In this document: in pieces, positions 9,495-19,636 of the stretch
Layout of the letters: every line of letters starts with the position of its first letter
Numbering within the stretch: the stretch's first letter is position 1
Origin: Thalassotalea sp. 1_MG-2023
GTDB taxonomy: Bacteria > Pseudomonadota > Gammaproteobacteria > Enterobacterales > Alteromonadaceae
Direction: 5' to 3'
Assembly (NCBI RefSeq): GCF_030546745.1
Contig: NZ_JAUOPD010000007.1
Span: 111,080 to 175,079, forward strand
DNA: 64,000 bases
Translations under genes and position numbers: made by a program
The notes under the pieces: generated by a model
Databases searched by the model: none
Seen by the model: the letters and a program-made list of their open reading frames with translations, nothing else
Told to the model about the DNA's origin: nothing

Positions 9495-10685
9495 CTAAGT
9501 CAATCGTCGCCAAAGATATTCTAATGGACCAAGTTGATAATTCTTTAACCAATAACGAGCGAATAGAAGTTGTATTGATATGATGCACGTACCAAAAACA
9601 ATAATCGAATAAAAAGGAACGTTCCCCATCCACGCAAAGCCATATCCATAAAATAACAAAACACAAACGGTGGTTTGCATCAGATACATGGTTAATGCCA
9701 TACGGCCAAGCTGCGATAAGCCTGAAAAACTCACACCGTTATGCGATAAACGGTAAAGCAAGGCCATATAAGCAAGCGCCATCATGATGCAACTGACATG
9801 ATAAACCAAGCCTTGAAATAAACCGAGAAAGTCCGTAGAAAATGGGCTCCCCGTTATTGCTTTAATATAAGCATAAATAGCACTAAACCCAGCACCAACA
9901 ACAAATAACGCAATAATGTTTGACTTCGACGGCACACTCATTTGTCCACGTAAATAAATACGTGCTAAATACAGTCCAAGTAAAAATTGCCCTAATACCT
10001 GAAACGGCCGACCCGTTTTTAAATATGCCATAGGACGTGGAATGGCACTAAAGATATTGCCCCAAAACACATCTTTCGCCTCTTGAGCAGTGCGTAAAGA
10101 TAACAAACTGACATCTTGATAACCTAAGTTCTTTCTCAAACTATAAACAATATCTGTTAATACATTCCAACCAGTTAAGTGTGATGTTAACGATAATAAT
10201 AAATGCATCACAAGGGGGGCACACAACAATACAATAATCCAGTAGCGTAAACGCGTATCGTCGATATCTTTAAAAAACAACAAGCAAACACCTAATAAAC
10301 TATACAGGGTTAAAATGTCACCGTGCCATATCAAATACATATGACTTAAACCTATCACAAACAATACCAACATTCGTTTTAACCAAAAGGTGGTAAAATT
10401 TTTATCTTGCCGGTTATATTTAGCGTATTGAAGGGCAAAACCAACACCAAGTAATGTAGCAAAAACACTATAAAATTTGCCTTCGATTAAAAAATCAATA
10501 ACAAACAGAACTCCTCGATCCCACCACGATAATGCTTGAATTTCATTGAAACTGAGTGAATAAAAACCAGTAAAGCTGACCAAGTTAGCAAAAATAATTC
10601 CACATAATGCAAAGCCGCGCATGGTATCTAACGCCCTGATACGCCGTTTTGTCGAGTGAACTCTATCTTGTGCAGTTAACAGCAT
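9495..10685 (-). CDS. DUF418 (YeiB-like) multispanning membrane protein
   Basis: An inner-membrane protein of 396 residues with about ten hydrophobic helices. The N-terminal RIRALDTMRGFALCGIIFAN and the GKFYSVFATLLGVGFALQ loop are typical of DUF418/YeiB, related to acyltransferase-3-like proteins; substrates are unknown. It converges with yceF (33 bp gap) and is divergent from the TonB receptor gene, so it shares that 301-bp control region, including the palindrome at 10779. It could be co-regulated with the metal or siderophore operon. Confidence 0.85.
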   Translation of the reverse strand: MLLTAQDRVHSTKRRIRALDTMRGFALCGIIFANLVSFTGFYSLSFNEIQALSWWDRGVLFVIDFLIEGKFYSVFATLLGVGFALQYAKYNRQDKNFTTFWLKRMLVLFVIGLSHMYLIWHGDILTLYSLLGVCLLFFKDIDDTRLRYWIIVLLCAPLVMHLLLSLTSHLTGWNVLTDIVYSLRKNLGYQDVSLLSLRTAQEAKDVFWGNIFSAIPRPMAYLKTGRPFQVLGQFLLGLYLARIYLRGQMSVPSKSNIIALFVVGAGFSAIYAYIKAITGSPFSTDFLGLFQGLVYHVSCIMMALAYMALLYRLSHNGVSFSGLSQLGRMALTMYLMQTTVCVLLFYGYGFAWMGNVPFYSIIVFGTCIISIQLLFARYWLKNYQLGPLEYLWRRLT

Positions 10686-10778
10686 TCTTGTTGATTCCTC
10701 TTACATTATTAGTATGTAAAGCATGACGCTTTGTTATTGCATTGTTAATAGTTCATTGATATCTTGCAACCACTATTC

Positions 10779-10796
10779 GTTATGTTATAACATAAC
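10779..10796. promoter_or_regulatory. Perfect 18-bp palindrome, Zur-box-like operator
   Basis: GTTATGTTATAACATAAC is its own reverse complement. It lies in the 301-bp gap between the divergent DUF418 gene and the TonB receptor operon, 94 bp before the former and 190 bp before the latter. It closely resembles the zinc repressor (Zur) consensus I recall for the Agrobacterium group, GATATGTTATAACATATC, and shares the ATGTTAT/ATAACAT halves of the gammaproteobacterial box but with a shorter centre. Binding by Zur is inference. A second dyad follows at 10870. Confidence 0.55.
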
Positions 10797-10869
10797 TTAC
10801 AATAAGATTAAAAGATAAATAACGAGATCAATTTATTACACATCACTTTTATTATTTAGCTGGCTTTTG

Positions 10870-10885
10870 AAATGCATTTGCATTT
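10870..10885. promoter_or_regulatory. Second dyad upstream of the TonB receptor gene
   Basis: AAATGCA-TT-TGCATTT is a perfect 7-bp inverted repeat about 100 bp before the TonB receptor start. It could be a second operator; it has some likeness to a degenerate Fur box but too little to call. Confidence 0.3.
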
Positions 10886-10986
10886 TGTAATGTGCTGTTT
10901 GTCGACATACCTAACGATAAGTAACTCAATATCGCCTTTAACCTTTATTAACAAAGAACTAACTTATACTACTAGGAGTATTTTTT

Positions 10987-13248
10987 ATGCATAGTATCAA
11001 CCGCTATGTGTCACGCTTTACTGCATTAAGTACCGCACTATCAATAGCTTTTGTTACTCAGGCGCAAGTATCGAATACGACCGCTAAAAACGAAGACGTT
11101 GAAGAACAACAAATCGAACGATTAGTGGTCATGGGAAGCCCCGTTGGCACACTTGGCCTAAATAATGAATCAAGCACAGCAAGCCGACTTGGCTTAAGTG
11201 CAATGGAAACCCCTGCAACAATTGAAATTGTTGATGCCGAGCTAATGCGTGCGCGAGGTTATACAAAGTTATCGGATTCATTAGCAAATCTACCAGGTGT
11301 TGTAACCGGAGAGCACCCTACTTCACCATCAACATTTTCAATGCGAGGCTTTAGTCGAGGACAAATTACCGTATTGCGTGATGGGCTATGGATTGGACCG
11401 AGCACAATGGTGATGCGACCACAAAATACGTTTAACCTTGAACGTGTAGAAATACTGCGTGGCCCAGCATCTGTGTTAAATGGTATCGGTTCTGTAGCAG
11501 GTACAGTCAATGCGATAACTAAAACAGCATACGCTGGCATGAACAATGGCACAAACTTACAACTCGGATATGGCAGCCATAATTCATATCATTTAGGGTT
11601 AGGTAGTCAAGGTGAATTGGATGAAAACCTATGGTACACCTTCGATGTAAGCCGATATGCTAGTGACGGTTACGTTGATAACACCAACTCAGAATCAAAT
11701 AACTTCACCACCAGTCTTTTATGGCAAGCAAGTGACAAACTTTCCTTGAAATTTAGTGCCGATTATTTAGAGGATGATGTGGGGAGTTATTACGGAACGC
11801 CTTTAGTACCAGCAAATGATGCTAAAGATCCGTTAGGCATTATTGAAACGGGACGCGGTGAAGTACTTGATGGTGCCATGCGATATAACAATTATAATGT
11901 TGCAGACGCATACGCAAAATCAGATCAATTGTTCTTAAGGTTAGATGCAGACTATCACATCAATGAAGATATGCGATTACAGTATACCCTGTTTAAATTT
12001 GATGCTTCGCGCGCCTGGCAAAATGCAGAAGGTTATGTTTATTGTACTGAAGTAGTCGGTACCTGTAACAATTACGGTGAGGTACAGCGCTATTATGGTT
12101 ATTTTATTTTAGATCATGAGCAAGACGTTTTAGGCAACCGAATTACCTTAAATGTAAATTCGACGTTTGGCGAAATAGAAAGTCGTTTTGTCACTGGCTT
12201 TGAAACCACATCATTAGACTTTATTAGATCTCGTGGCTTCCGTAGACAAGTTGAGCAAACGCCTGCAGATGCTCTTGATCCTTATAATCCACAACCTGGC
12301 ATTTATGGTCAGCGAGAGTTACGTGGTGTTAGTCCAACAGACATGACAACACGCGCATTGTTCTTTGGTAATGCATTACAACTTACCGATAAATTAAGCC
12401 TTGTTACAGGTGCTCGTTATGAAACATTAAAACTTAACAGAGAAAACTTTAATGCTGAAGGTGAAAATGAAAACAGTGGTTTTAAGCGAGATTATAACTG
12501 GATAAGTTGGCGTATTGGCAGTGTTTATAAACTCACAGATGATACCGTACTGTATGGTCAATATAGCAATGCTAAAGATCCTATCAATTCGAATATTTTT
12601 TTAGTCAATAACAATCAAAATTTTGACTTAACTGACGCAACTCAATTTGAAGTTGGTTTAAAAGCAAGCTGGATGCAAGGCAAAGCAGAAACCACCCTTG
12701 CTTATTTTAACATTGAACGTGATGATATTTTTGAACGATTTGCCCTTGATAGTGTGACTAATGTTGGAGGTCGAAGCTCAAAAGGTATCGAAGCATCAAC
12801 CTCATTATTATTAAGTGACAATTGGCGACTCGGCGCGAATGCTGCCTACACAGAAGCTACCTTTGAACGTTCTGCAAATGTTGAATTATTCGCAGGAAAC
12901 ACCCCGCCTAATGTACCTGAGCTAACGGCTAATATTTATTCTAGTTACGATAACATCGCCAACTTACCTATAGAAGTTGGGGCATCAATACATTATGTTG
13001 ATGACCGATATGGCGACAATCCTAATACCGTTACCTTAAAAGCCTATACCTTAACCAATGTTTTTGCTTCTTATAAAGGCGACAACTATCGAGTTACGGC
13101 GCGCATCGACAATCTTTTTGATAAAGCTTATGCACCTTGGTCTGATGTGTTTTATTTACATCAAGACAGTCCAGGCTTTATTTATGCGAATGAATTATTA
13201 ATCGGTGCACCACGTAATGTACGTGTGATGTTTGATTACCAATTCTAA
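10987..13248 (+). CDS. TonB-dependent siderophore-type outer membrane receptor
   Basis: An outer-membrane 22-strand barrel receptor for active uptake of a metal chelate. It has 753 residues. A signal peptide ends around ...FVTQAQ (residue 27), followed by a TonB box region near IERLVVMG, the plug domain (about residues 70-180, with LPGVVTGEH, FSMRGFSRGQ, ILRGPASVLNG) and a barrel ending in NVRVMFDYQF with terminal Phe. The two cysteines near residues 352 and 359 fit an extracellular-loop disulfide. It is the first of five same-strand genes that end in an ABC transporter. If the upstream palindrome is a Zur site the ligand would be a zinc complex. Otherwise a ferric siderophore is the default. 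Confidence 0.88.
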   Translation: MHSINRYVSRFTALSTALSIAFVTQAQVSNTTAKNEDVEEQQIERLVVMGSPVGTLGLNNESSTASRLGLSAMETPATIEIVDAELMRARGYTKLSDSLANLPGVVTGEHPTSPSTFSMRGFSRGQITVLRDGLWIGPSTMVMRPQNTFNLERVEILRGPASVLNGIGSVAGTVNAITKTAYAGMNNGTNLQLGYGSHNSYHLGLGSQGELDENLWYTFDVSRYASDGYVDNTNSESNNFTTSLLWQASDKLSLKFSADYLEDDVGSYYGTPLVPANDAKDPLGIIETGRGEVLDGAMRYNNYNVADAYAKSDQLFLRLDADYHINEDMRLQYTLFKFDASRAWQNAEGYVYCTEVVGTCNNYGEVQRYYGYFILDHEQDVLGNRITLNVNSTFGEIESRFVTGFETTSLDFIRSRGFRRQVEQTPADALDPYNPQPGIYGQRELRGVSPTDMTTRALFFGNALQLTDKLSLVTGARYETLKLNRENFNAEGENENSGFKRDYNWISWRIGSVYKLTDDTVLYGQYSNAKDPINSNIFLVNNNQNFDLTDATQFEVGLKASWMQGKAETTLAYFNIERDDIFERFALDSVTNVGGRSSKGIEASTSLLLSDNWRLGANAAYTEATFERSANVELFAGNTPPNVPELTANIYSSYDNIANLPIEVGASIHYVDDRYGDNPNTVTLKAYTLTNVFASYKGDNYRVTARIDNLFDKAYAPWSDVFYLHQDSPGFIYANELLIGAPRNVRVMFDYQF

Positions 13249-13264
13249 TAGCAAAGGAGCGATT

Positions 13265-15316
13265 ATGTTTAACGTCAATCATGCATTATTTTGGCTAAGT
13301 TTATCTGCTATATGCGCTACTAACATTCCGTTTAGTGTAAAAGCTGCTGAGTATAAAGACGAAGTTTATTCCGCTACATTTTTTGATCAGTATGCGCCTT
13401 TAACAGCATTAGATATGGTGAATCAATTACCAGGTTTTACCTTAATTGAAACCGACGATGATATACGAGGCTTTGCTACAGGTGCGGGTAATGTATTGAT
13501 TGACGGTCGACGCCCTACCACTAAATCAGGCGGAATAAACGAAACTCTTTCACGTATTGCCGCTGCACAAGTTGCGTACATAGAAATTTTACGTGGTGCT
13601 TCTGGTTCTTCTGATGCAGCAGGTCAAGCCGTTGTTGCCAATGTCGTAAAATTAAAGCAAGGCGCAGCTAAACACTGGAAACTTGCCTTTGAAAAAACAG
13701 GTAACGGTGAGCTTTCACCTAGTACTGAATGGGTTTTATCTAACCACATAAAGGGATGGGACAGCGCGTTTAAGTTTAATGCCATCAGTCAAAAATCACC
13801 TAGAGATGCTAACATTTCAATTTATGGCCCCACAATGGAGCTACTCAGCTATCAGCAGGAAACCCGGCCCAGTACGCTAAACGATATTTTTATTTCAGGA
13901 GATAGTAAAAAACAATTCAATCAACATACCTTTAGTATCAACGCCAGAGTTGGTTGGAGCCAATTTGTTACAGATACCGAACGTTTAAGCTATACACAGC
14001 CCCAACAAAGTCAAATCATTAATCGATATCAAAATGATCGTGATAGCCAATTTTATACGGGTGAATTAGGCCTAGAATGGCAAAAAATCCTTGCCTCTCA
14101 CTGGCAATGGCGAATTCTGAACATTAACAACGTGCAGAATTGGTTTGTTAATTCATTTTCATTCGACCAACCACCTAATGAAGATATGACAAACGCCACC
14201 AGTTTACGATTTGATGAACATAAATCTGAACATGTTTTACGTAATGTATTTAGTAGAGCAGGTGGAAAACAAGACATGCTAAAACAGCAGGAATATGGGC
14301 TAGAAGTCGCCTTCAGTAATTTAGAAAGTTGGTTGACACTTGAACGACAAAATTTATTAGCATCACCGTTTACGAGTAACCGTTATTCACAGGCTAAAGA
14401 AATACGAGGTGAAGCCTTTGCTAACCTTAACTGGCAATGGCAAAAATTAGTATTAGATACCGGTATTGCGGCAGAATACTCTCAACTTAACGTGACTGGC
14501 GATAATAGCGATGAACAATCTTTATTCTTTTTAAAACCCTCACTTGCGCTCGCTTATAACAGTGATAAAAACCGCCAATATCGAATTAGTTTACGTCGCT
14601 CAGTTGGTCAACTTGATTTTAGTGATTTTGCCGCCAGTGCTGATTTAGTTAATGATCGTGAAATTTCAGGTAATCCTCGCCTACGTCCTGAAACAAAAAC
14701 AAAAGCCACCCTAGCTTTTGATCAGCGATTTGCTGAAAAAGGCGCATTCTCAATAGCACTGTATTATGAATGGCGGCAACATGTATTAGAACACATCATT
14801 TTACCTTCAGGAGACTATGCTCTTGGTAATGCCGGTAAAGCAGAAGTAAAAGGTATCACATCTTCTTTAAATTTACCGCTAAATCAATGGTTCAAAGGAG
14901 CACAAATAGCATTTCAAGCAAACTTTATTGATTCAAGCTTTACTGACCCTGTGACAAACCAGAACCGTCAGTTAACAGAATTAACCACACCTGACATTTC
15001 TGTAGATTTTAGGCAAGACATAAATCAACACAATATATTTTGGGGGATCAGCTATCAAGACTACCAACGTAGTAAGGAATTTTATGTCAATGAATATAGC
15101 CATTTTCACACATATGGGCGATGGCATGCATATATTGAAGGAATAGCCTTTAACGACTTAAAAATCCGACTTGATATCAGCAATATAGGTGATGACGAAA
15201 CGAAATGGCAGCGAAAATTATATCAACCCTCTCGTAGCGATACCTTACAACAAATACAAATAACACAACGTCATCGAGATCCCACCGTTAACATTAGCTT
15301 TAGTCAAACATTTTAA
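13265..15316 (+). CDS. Second TonB-dependent receptor-like protein
   Basis: A 683-residue protein with a signal peptide ending near FSVKAA and a plug-like domain at about residues 35-135 (LDMVNQLPGFTLIE, VLIDGRRPTTKSGG, VAYIEILRGASG), then a beta-rich barrel ending in a terminal Phe (VNISFSQTF). I chose the ATG at 13265 because an AAAGGAG site lies just upstream; an in-frame start at 13232 would overlap the previous gene. It is shorter than the first receptor and not clearly a siderophore subtype. It lies 16 bp after the preceding stop and 15 bp before the ATPase gene, so it is part of the operon. Confidence 0.82.
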   Translation: MFNVNHALFWLSLSAICATNIPFSVKAAEYKDEVYSATFFDQYAPLTALDMVNQLPGFTLIETDDDIRGFATGAGNVLIDGRRPTTKSGGINETLSRIAAAQVAYIEILRGASGSSDAAGQAVVANVVKLKQGAAKHWKLAFEKTGNGELSPSTEWVLSNHIKGWDSAFKFNAISQKSPRDANISIYGPTMELLSYQQETRPSTLNDIFISGDSKKQFNQHTFSINARVGWSQFVTDTERLSYTQPQQSQIINRYQNDRDSQFYTGELGLEWQKILASHWQWRILNINNVQNWFVNSFSFDQPPNEDMTNATSLRFDEHKSEHVLRNVFSRAGGKQDMLKQQEYGLEVAFSNLESWLTLERQNLLASPFTSNRYSQAKEIRGEAFANLNWQWQKLVLDTGIAAEYSQLNVTGDNSDEQSLFFLKPSLALAYNSDKNRQYRISLRRSVGQLDFSDFAASADLVNDREISGNPRLRPETKTKATLAFDQRFAEKGAFSIALYYEWRQHVLEHIILPSGDYALGNAGKAEVKGITSSLNLPLNQWFKGAQIAFQANFIDSSFTDPVTNQNRQLTELTTPDISVDFRQDINQHNIFWGISYQDYQRSKEFYVNEYSHFHTYGRWHAYIEGIAFNDLKIRLDISNIGDDETKWQRKLYQPSRSDTLQQIQITQRHRDPTVNISFSQTF

Positions 15317-15331
15317 TTCAAGGATAACCCT

Positions 15332-16066
15332 ATGTTACGCATCGAAGAATTAACCAAAACATTTAATGACAACTATGCTTTGCAACAACTTTCATTAAAC
15401 ATTAAACCGGGTGAAATTTATTGTCTACTTGGTAGTAATGGTGCCGGTAAAAGTACAACGCTCAACCTTTTACTTGGATTTTTAAAACCAGACAGCGGAC
15501 ACATCTACATTGATGAGCAACTGGTGGATGTTAATCAAAAACACTCACTTGCTACAGCGAGAGATAAAATTGCTTATATCCCAGAACAAGTAAATTTATA
15601 TCCGCAGTTTAATGCCCTGGAAAATCTTGAATATTTAGCGAACTTAAGTGGCATTAAACCAGCGCGCGTGCAATTTGAGCAAGCATTAACACAAACAGGC
15701 CTTGCTAAAAATATGTGGCATAAGCCGCTAAAAGATTATTCAAAAGGTATGCGACAAAAAGTCGGTATCGCATTTGCTATCTTACGCCAAGCAAAGCTAT
15801 TACTGTTAGACGAACCAACCTCTGGGCTAGACCCTAGTGCCACACAAGAGTTTATCCATATAATAGATAACCTTGCACAACAAGGTGCCGCAGTGTTAAT
15901 GGTTACTCATGATCTTGAATGTAGTACTAAATTAGGCGATAAATTTGCCATTCTAAAGCAAGGACAAGTTATAGATCAGTTTAGTCAAAAAGATCTTGCT
16001 AGCGCTCCGCTTCATCAACGCTACCAACAAGCCATTTATCCTCAACCCATTAATTTAAGTGCATAG
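15332..16066 (+). CDS. ABC transporter ATP-binding protein (CcmA/NosF type)
   Basis: The energy subunit of an ABC-2 type transporter, 244 residues. Walker A is LGSNGAGKSTT (near residue 33), the signature is KDYSKGMRQKVGIA (near 137), Walker B is LLLLDEPTSGLDP and the switch His is in MVTHD. Its sequence type goes with ABC-2 export or processing systems rather than binding-protein importers. It is followed at 11 bp by its permease gene. Confidence 0.93.
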   Translation: MLRIEELTKTFNDNYALQQLSLNIKPGEIYCLLGSNGAGKSTTLNLLLGFLKPDSGHIYIDEQLVDVNQKHSLATARDKIAYIPEQVNLYPQFNALENLEYLANLSGIKPARVQFEQALTQTGLAKNMWHKPLKDYSKGMRQKVGIAFAILRQAKLLLLDEPTSGLDPSATQEFIHIIDNLAQQGAAVLMVTHDLECSTKLGDKFAILKQGQVIDQFSQKDLASAPLHQRYQQAIYPQPINLSA

Positions 16067-16077
16067 TAGGTGAAACG

Positions 16078-17514
16078 ATGAAACAAATTCGCGCTATTTT
16101 TATCCATGAGTGGCAACAAAAACGTCGTAGTGATCTACTGACTTTATTGTTTATCACGATGCAAATTCTATTATTCATTGCCTTACTAACCGCTTGGGGA
16201 CAATTTACACATACGCTAAATCAACAACAAAGTGCTCAAACAATCGTTGAACAGCAATGGCAACAGCAACCTGAACGTCACCCTCACCGCGTTGCTCATT
16301 TTGGACATTTTACCTTTCGACCACCAAGTTCCTTAAGCTTTTTTGATAATGGCGTTAACCATTTTGTTGGTAATGCCATATACATAGAAGCCCATAAACA
16401 AAACAGTGCTAATTTTGCCAATATCCAAGACAGTGATGTGCTACTAAGGTTCTCAGAGTTGTCTGTCGCTAATATTTTATTGTTATGTTGGCCCTTATTA
16501 CTGATAGCACTTGCTTATAACAGCATGGTAACTGAACGAGAAACAGGCACACTACGCCAGCTTCTATCGATGAATATCCCTTTGACACGCTTACTCATTG
16601 GTAAAGGGTTAGCGTACTTTGTTGTGTCTATTTTATTTATCTTTCCCACTTTTATCTGCACGTTTGGTTTAATTGCCTTTAGTGGCCTTGGCTTTAATGT
16701 CGATACATTGCTGCGTATTTTTACATTGTTCGTGCTATATCTGGCGTATTGTAGTTTTTGGATAGGGTTAATTTTAGTCATTTCTAGTGTGGTAAAATAC
16801 TCATCTCAAGCCCTTAATATTTTGATCGCCATTTGGTTTTTATTAACCATTATAAGCCCTCGCCTACTAGCGGATATTGCGGGTGAAAGCTACCCTCAAC
16901 TCAGCCGAAATGCGTTTAATCAACAAATTAAACAAGCAATAAACCAAGTAGGTGATAGCCATAATCCAGACGATCCACACTTTAACGATTTCAAGACAAA
17001 AGTATTAGCACAATACGGTGTAAACCATATAGAAGAATTGCCCGTTAATTATAAAGCACTGGTTATTCAAGAAGGCGAACGTATTAGCTCTGAAATTTAT
17101 ACGCGATTGTATCAACAGCAAGTTGAACAGTTACGTAAGCAACAATCAATGATCGCTAGCTGGTATTGGATCAATCCCTACTTATTAGTACGTGATATAT
17201 CAATGGCACTATCTGCAACTGATGTGTGGCACTTTTATGACTTTGAACAGCAAACAGAAGCTCATCGCTTTGCTAGAATTTCACAGCTCAATAAAATACA
17301 TGCTGAACATATCGAACGTGAACATGATAGTTCATCTAAAGCTGATTCAACCCACTGGCAAGACTTTGAACGTTTTGAATATCAAGTACCGTCACTCTCT
17401 TTCTCATTAGCACCATTTAAGCAAGTTTGGTTTATGCCATTACTCTGCTTTGTTCTCATTGGTGGTGTGTTATTTAGCAAAATCTTACGTCGGAGGATTT
17501 ATGCATTGGCTTAA
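16078..17514 (+). CDS. ABC-2 type permease with large external loop (DUF3526-like)
   Basis: A 478-residue inner-membrane subunit. One helix near residues 20-42 is followed by a periplasmic segment, then a helix block (about 135-265) with the ABC-2 motif ERETGTLRQLLSMNIPL, then a second hydrophilic region of about 160 residues and a last helix at the C-terminus. This helix-loop-helix-block-loop-helix plan is typical of DUF3526-type permeases that come in pairs beside TonB receptors. The end overlaps the next start by 14 bp. Confidence 0.82.
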   Translation: MKQIRAIFIHEWQQKRRSDLLTLLFITMQILLFIALLTAWGQFTHTLNQQQSAQTIVEQQWQQQPERHPHRVAHFGHFTFRPPSSLSFFDNGVNHFVGNAIYIEAHKQNSANFANIQDSDVLLRFSELSVANILLLCWPLLLIALAYNSMVTERETGTLRQLLSMNIPLTRLLIGKGLAYFVVSILFIFPTFICTFGLIAFSGLGFNVDTLLRIFTLFVLYLAYCSFWIGLILVISSVVKYSSQALNILIAIWFLLTIISPRLLADIAGESYPQLSRNAFNQQIKQAINQVGDSHNPDDPHFNDFKTKVLAQYGVNHIEELPVNYKALVIQEGERISSEIYTRLYQQQVEQLRKQQSMIASWYWINPYLLVRDISMALSATDVWHFYDFEQQTEAHRFARISQLNKIHAEHIEREHDSSSKADSTHWQDFERFEYQVPSLSFSLAPFKQVWFMPLLCFVLIGGVLFSKILRRRIYALA

Positions 17515-18856
17515 ATTTGAAGTTAAACTCTTATTATCGAGCGTTGTTACAAGAATGACACTTTTGTTAGTGATCACATGTGCGTTATTCGCGATTAAAT
17601 TCGGTGAGAATGCATTACAACAGCAACAACAAGCGCAGGCCCAAAGCCAGTCAAAGTTTGAACAAACACTGACCCAATATCAAAAACAAGCGCCGCTACC
17701 CACCGCTGGGCATTTAGGTTATTACTTATTTGGAGCAACACAGTGGCAGTTGTCACCTTGGTCAGCTTTATTCATAGGCCAAAGTCAAACCGCCTATGCT
17801 GATATGCCAGTTAGAGCGTTAGCATTACAAGGACAGATTTATACCCAAGAAATGTTAAACCCAAACCAACAAAAAGCGGGTCGCTTAGATTTAGGTTTTG
17901 TGTTCATATATTTAATGCCTTTATTACTGGGAGCGTTAGCGGTAACAACATTAAGTGATGAACGACAAGCAAACCGGTGGCGAATACTTAATTCTTTAGT
18001 TAAAGCGGGGACCGGATTGATCTGGCGGCGATTAATACTTTGCGGTTTGTTGGTATTAGGGCTTAGTTATAGCTTACTCGTATTAGCAGTGCTCTGGTTA
18101 AACCTTAATCTCAATGAAATTTTCTGGTGGTTAATTTGCGCGCTAGCCTTGTATATTTCTTTTTGGAGTTTAGTGATTGCCCTGATCATATGTTTAGGTA
18201 AAAACTCGGTATTTAATACCTTCTCATTTGTCTCCGTTTGGTTAACGATAACCATATTACTGCCTGCAAGTATACAATTGTATTTAAATCATCAGTATCA
18301 AGACCACCCTGCACTTGCGGCAACACTCGAACAACGAATGATAATGAATAATGGTTGGGATGCTCCGCCACAAAAAGCCTTTCAACAATTTATTCAGCTG
18401 TATCCACAATACCAGAACTTTGAACTTCCTGAGGCGAGTGGCTCTTGGCCATGGTATTACGCACAACAACACCTTAGTGATGTACAAGTAAATCATCAAT
18501 GGCAGCAATATTTGCAACAATCAGAAAGTCGATTCGAGACGTTAAAAGCCTTAAGTTGGTTATCACCTAGTCTACAATTACAGCTGAATGTCAATCACCT
18601 TGCCGGAAGCGACGGTGAAAGTTATTTACACTACCTTAAAAGTATTGATAACTATCATCAGGAAATTCGTGAGTATTTATATCAGCATTTATATACTGAT
18701 AATAAAATGAATCAGCACAGCTTACCGCAGTTTCCTCGGTATCATAGCCAGCAAGTACAGAGCGTGAACTGGTCAGGTTTACTCAAACTCGTCGTATTAA
18801 TTTTAGTGCTGTTAATCTTCTTTGATTGGCAACGTAAAAAATTACCTGAATATTAA
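17501..18856 (+). CDS. Second ABC-2 type permease (DUF3526-like)
   Basis: A 451-residue paralogous partner of the preceding permease with the same plan: N-terminal helix, external loop of about 110 residues with a Gln-rich stretch, helix block (about 140-260) after LSDERQANRWRILNSL, second external loop and C-terminal helix. I chose the ATG at 17501 because GGAGG lies 6 bases upstream, inside the end of the preceding gene; this indicates translational coupling. It most likely forms a heterodimer with the previous subunit. The cargo is unknown. Confidence 0.82.
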   Translation: MHWLKFEVKLLLSSVVTRMTLLLVITCALFAIKFGENALQQQQQAQAQSQSKFEQTLTQYQKQAPLPTAGHLGYYLFGATQWQLSPWSALFIGQSQTAYADMPVRALALQGQIYTQEMLNPNQQKAGRLDLGFVFIYLMPLLLGALAVTTLSDERQANRWRILNSLVKAGTGLIWRRLILCGLLVLGLSYSLLVLAVLWLNLNLNEIFWWLICALALYISFWSLVIALIICLGKNSVFNTFSFVSVWLTITILLPASIQLYLNHQYQDHPALAATLEQRMIMNNGWDAPPQKAFQQFIQLYPQYQNFELPEASGSWPWYYAQQHLSDVQVNHQWQQYLQQSESRFETLKALSWLSPSLQLQLNVNHLAGSDGESYLHYLKSIDNYHQEIREYLYQHLYTDNKMNQHSLPQFPRYHSQQVQSVNWSGLLKLVVLILVLLIFFDWQRKKLPEY

Positions 18857-18870
18857 TCCTGAAATTCATT

Positions 18871-18908
18871 AATAAAGGGGCTAAATGTTAACATTTAGCC
18901 CCTTTATT
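18871..18908. terminator. Bidirectional terminator between the ABC operon and pyrF
   Basis: A perfect 38-bp palindrome (arm AATAAAGGGGCTAAATGTT, 19 bp) flanked by T-rich sequence on the plus side and A-rich on the other, between convergent genes. Confidence 0.9.
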
Positions 18909-18928
18909 TTTTTCATTGATTAACGCTT

Positions 18929-19636
18929 TTACTGATTAACTTCGCTAATTGATGCATTAATTGCGTTTAATACTTCTGTAGGTTGCTCTGATTTCGTAAT
19001 TGGTCGCCCAATGACTAGATAATCAACACCATCTGCTACTGCTTGTTCAGGCGTCACGATACGTTGTTGATCATCACTTGCTGCACCTTTTGGACGAATG
19101 CCAGGTGTCACTAAAGCAAAGTTTTGACCCAGTTGTTTTTTCAGTAATTTAGCTTCTTGAGCCGAACAAACTACGCCATCAAGCCCTGCTTGTTTTGCAA
19201 GCTGCGCTAAAAATTGCACTTGTTCAGCAGGCGTTTTATTAATACCAAGGGTCAATAAGTCATCTTGGCTCATACTAGTCAGTACCGTAACACCAATAAG
19301 TAAAGGCGCTTTATCACCATAGGGCAATAATGCTTCCTTTGCTTTTTGCATCATGGTTAGGCCACCAGAAGTGTGAACATTAACCATCCATACGCCCAAC
19401 TCAGCCGCTGCGGTTACTGCTTTTGCAACAGTATTAGGAATATCATGAAATTTAAGATCTAAGAATACATCAAAGCCTTTAGCAACCAATGTTTTTACAA
19501 ACTCTGGTCCAAAGTAAGTAAACATTTCTTTGCCTACTTTTAGTCGACATGTTGTTGGGTCAATACTATCAACAAACGCTAATGCATCGGCCTGATTATT
19601 AAAATCTAATGCAACTACAACTTTTGCATGACTCAT
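18929..19636 (-). CDS. pyrF: Orotidine 5'-phosphate decarboxylase
   Basis: The last step of UMP synthesis. It has 235 residues, typical for the short bacterial type. The catalytic [10 protein letters not shown] motif (Lys in the D-K-D array) is at about residues 60-69, and the phosphate-binding TPGIRP and VIGRPIT motifs are in the C-terminal half. It lies downstream of lapB, as in E. coli, across a 212-bp gap. Confidence 0.97.
   Translation of the reverse strand: MSHAKVVVALDFNNQADALAFVDSIDPTTCRLKVGKEMFTYFGPEFVKTLVAKGFDVFLDLKFHDIPNTVAKAVTAAAELGVWMVNVHTSGGLTMMQKAKEALLPYGDKAPLLIGVTVLTSMSQDDLLTLGINKTPAEQVQFLAQLAKQAGLDGVVCSAQEAKLLKKQLGQNFALVTPGIRPKGAASDDQQRIVTPEQAVADGVDYLVIGRPITKSEQPTEVLNAINASISEVNQ

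Noticed and set aside
10870..10885. Fur box before the TonB receptor gene
   Set aside because: The 7-2-7 dyad matches the Fur consensus poorly; kept only as an unnamed dyad.
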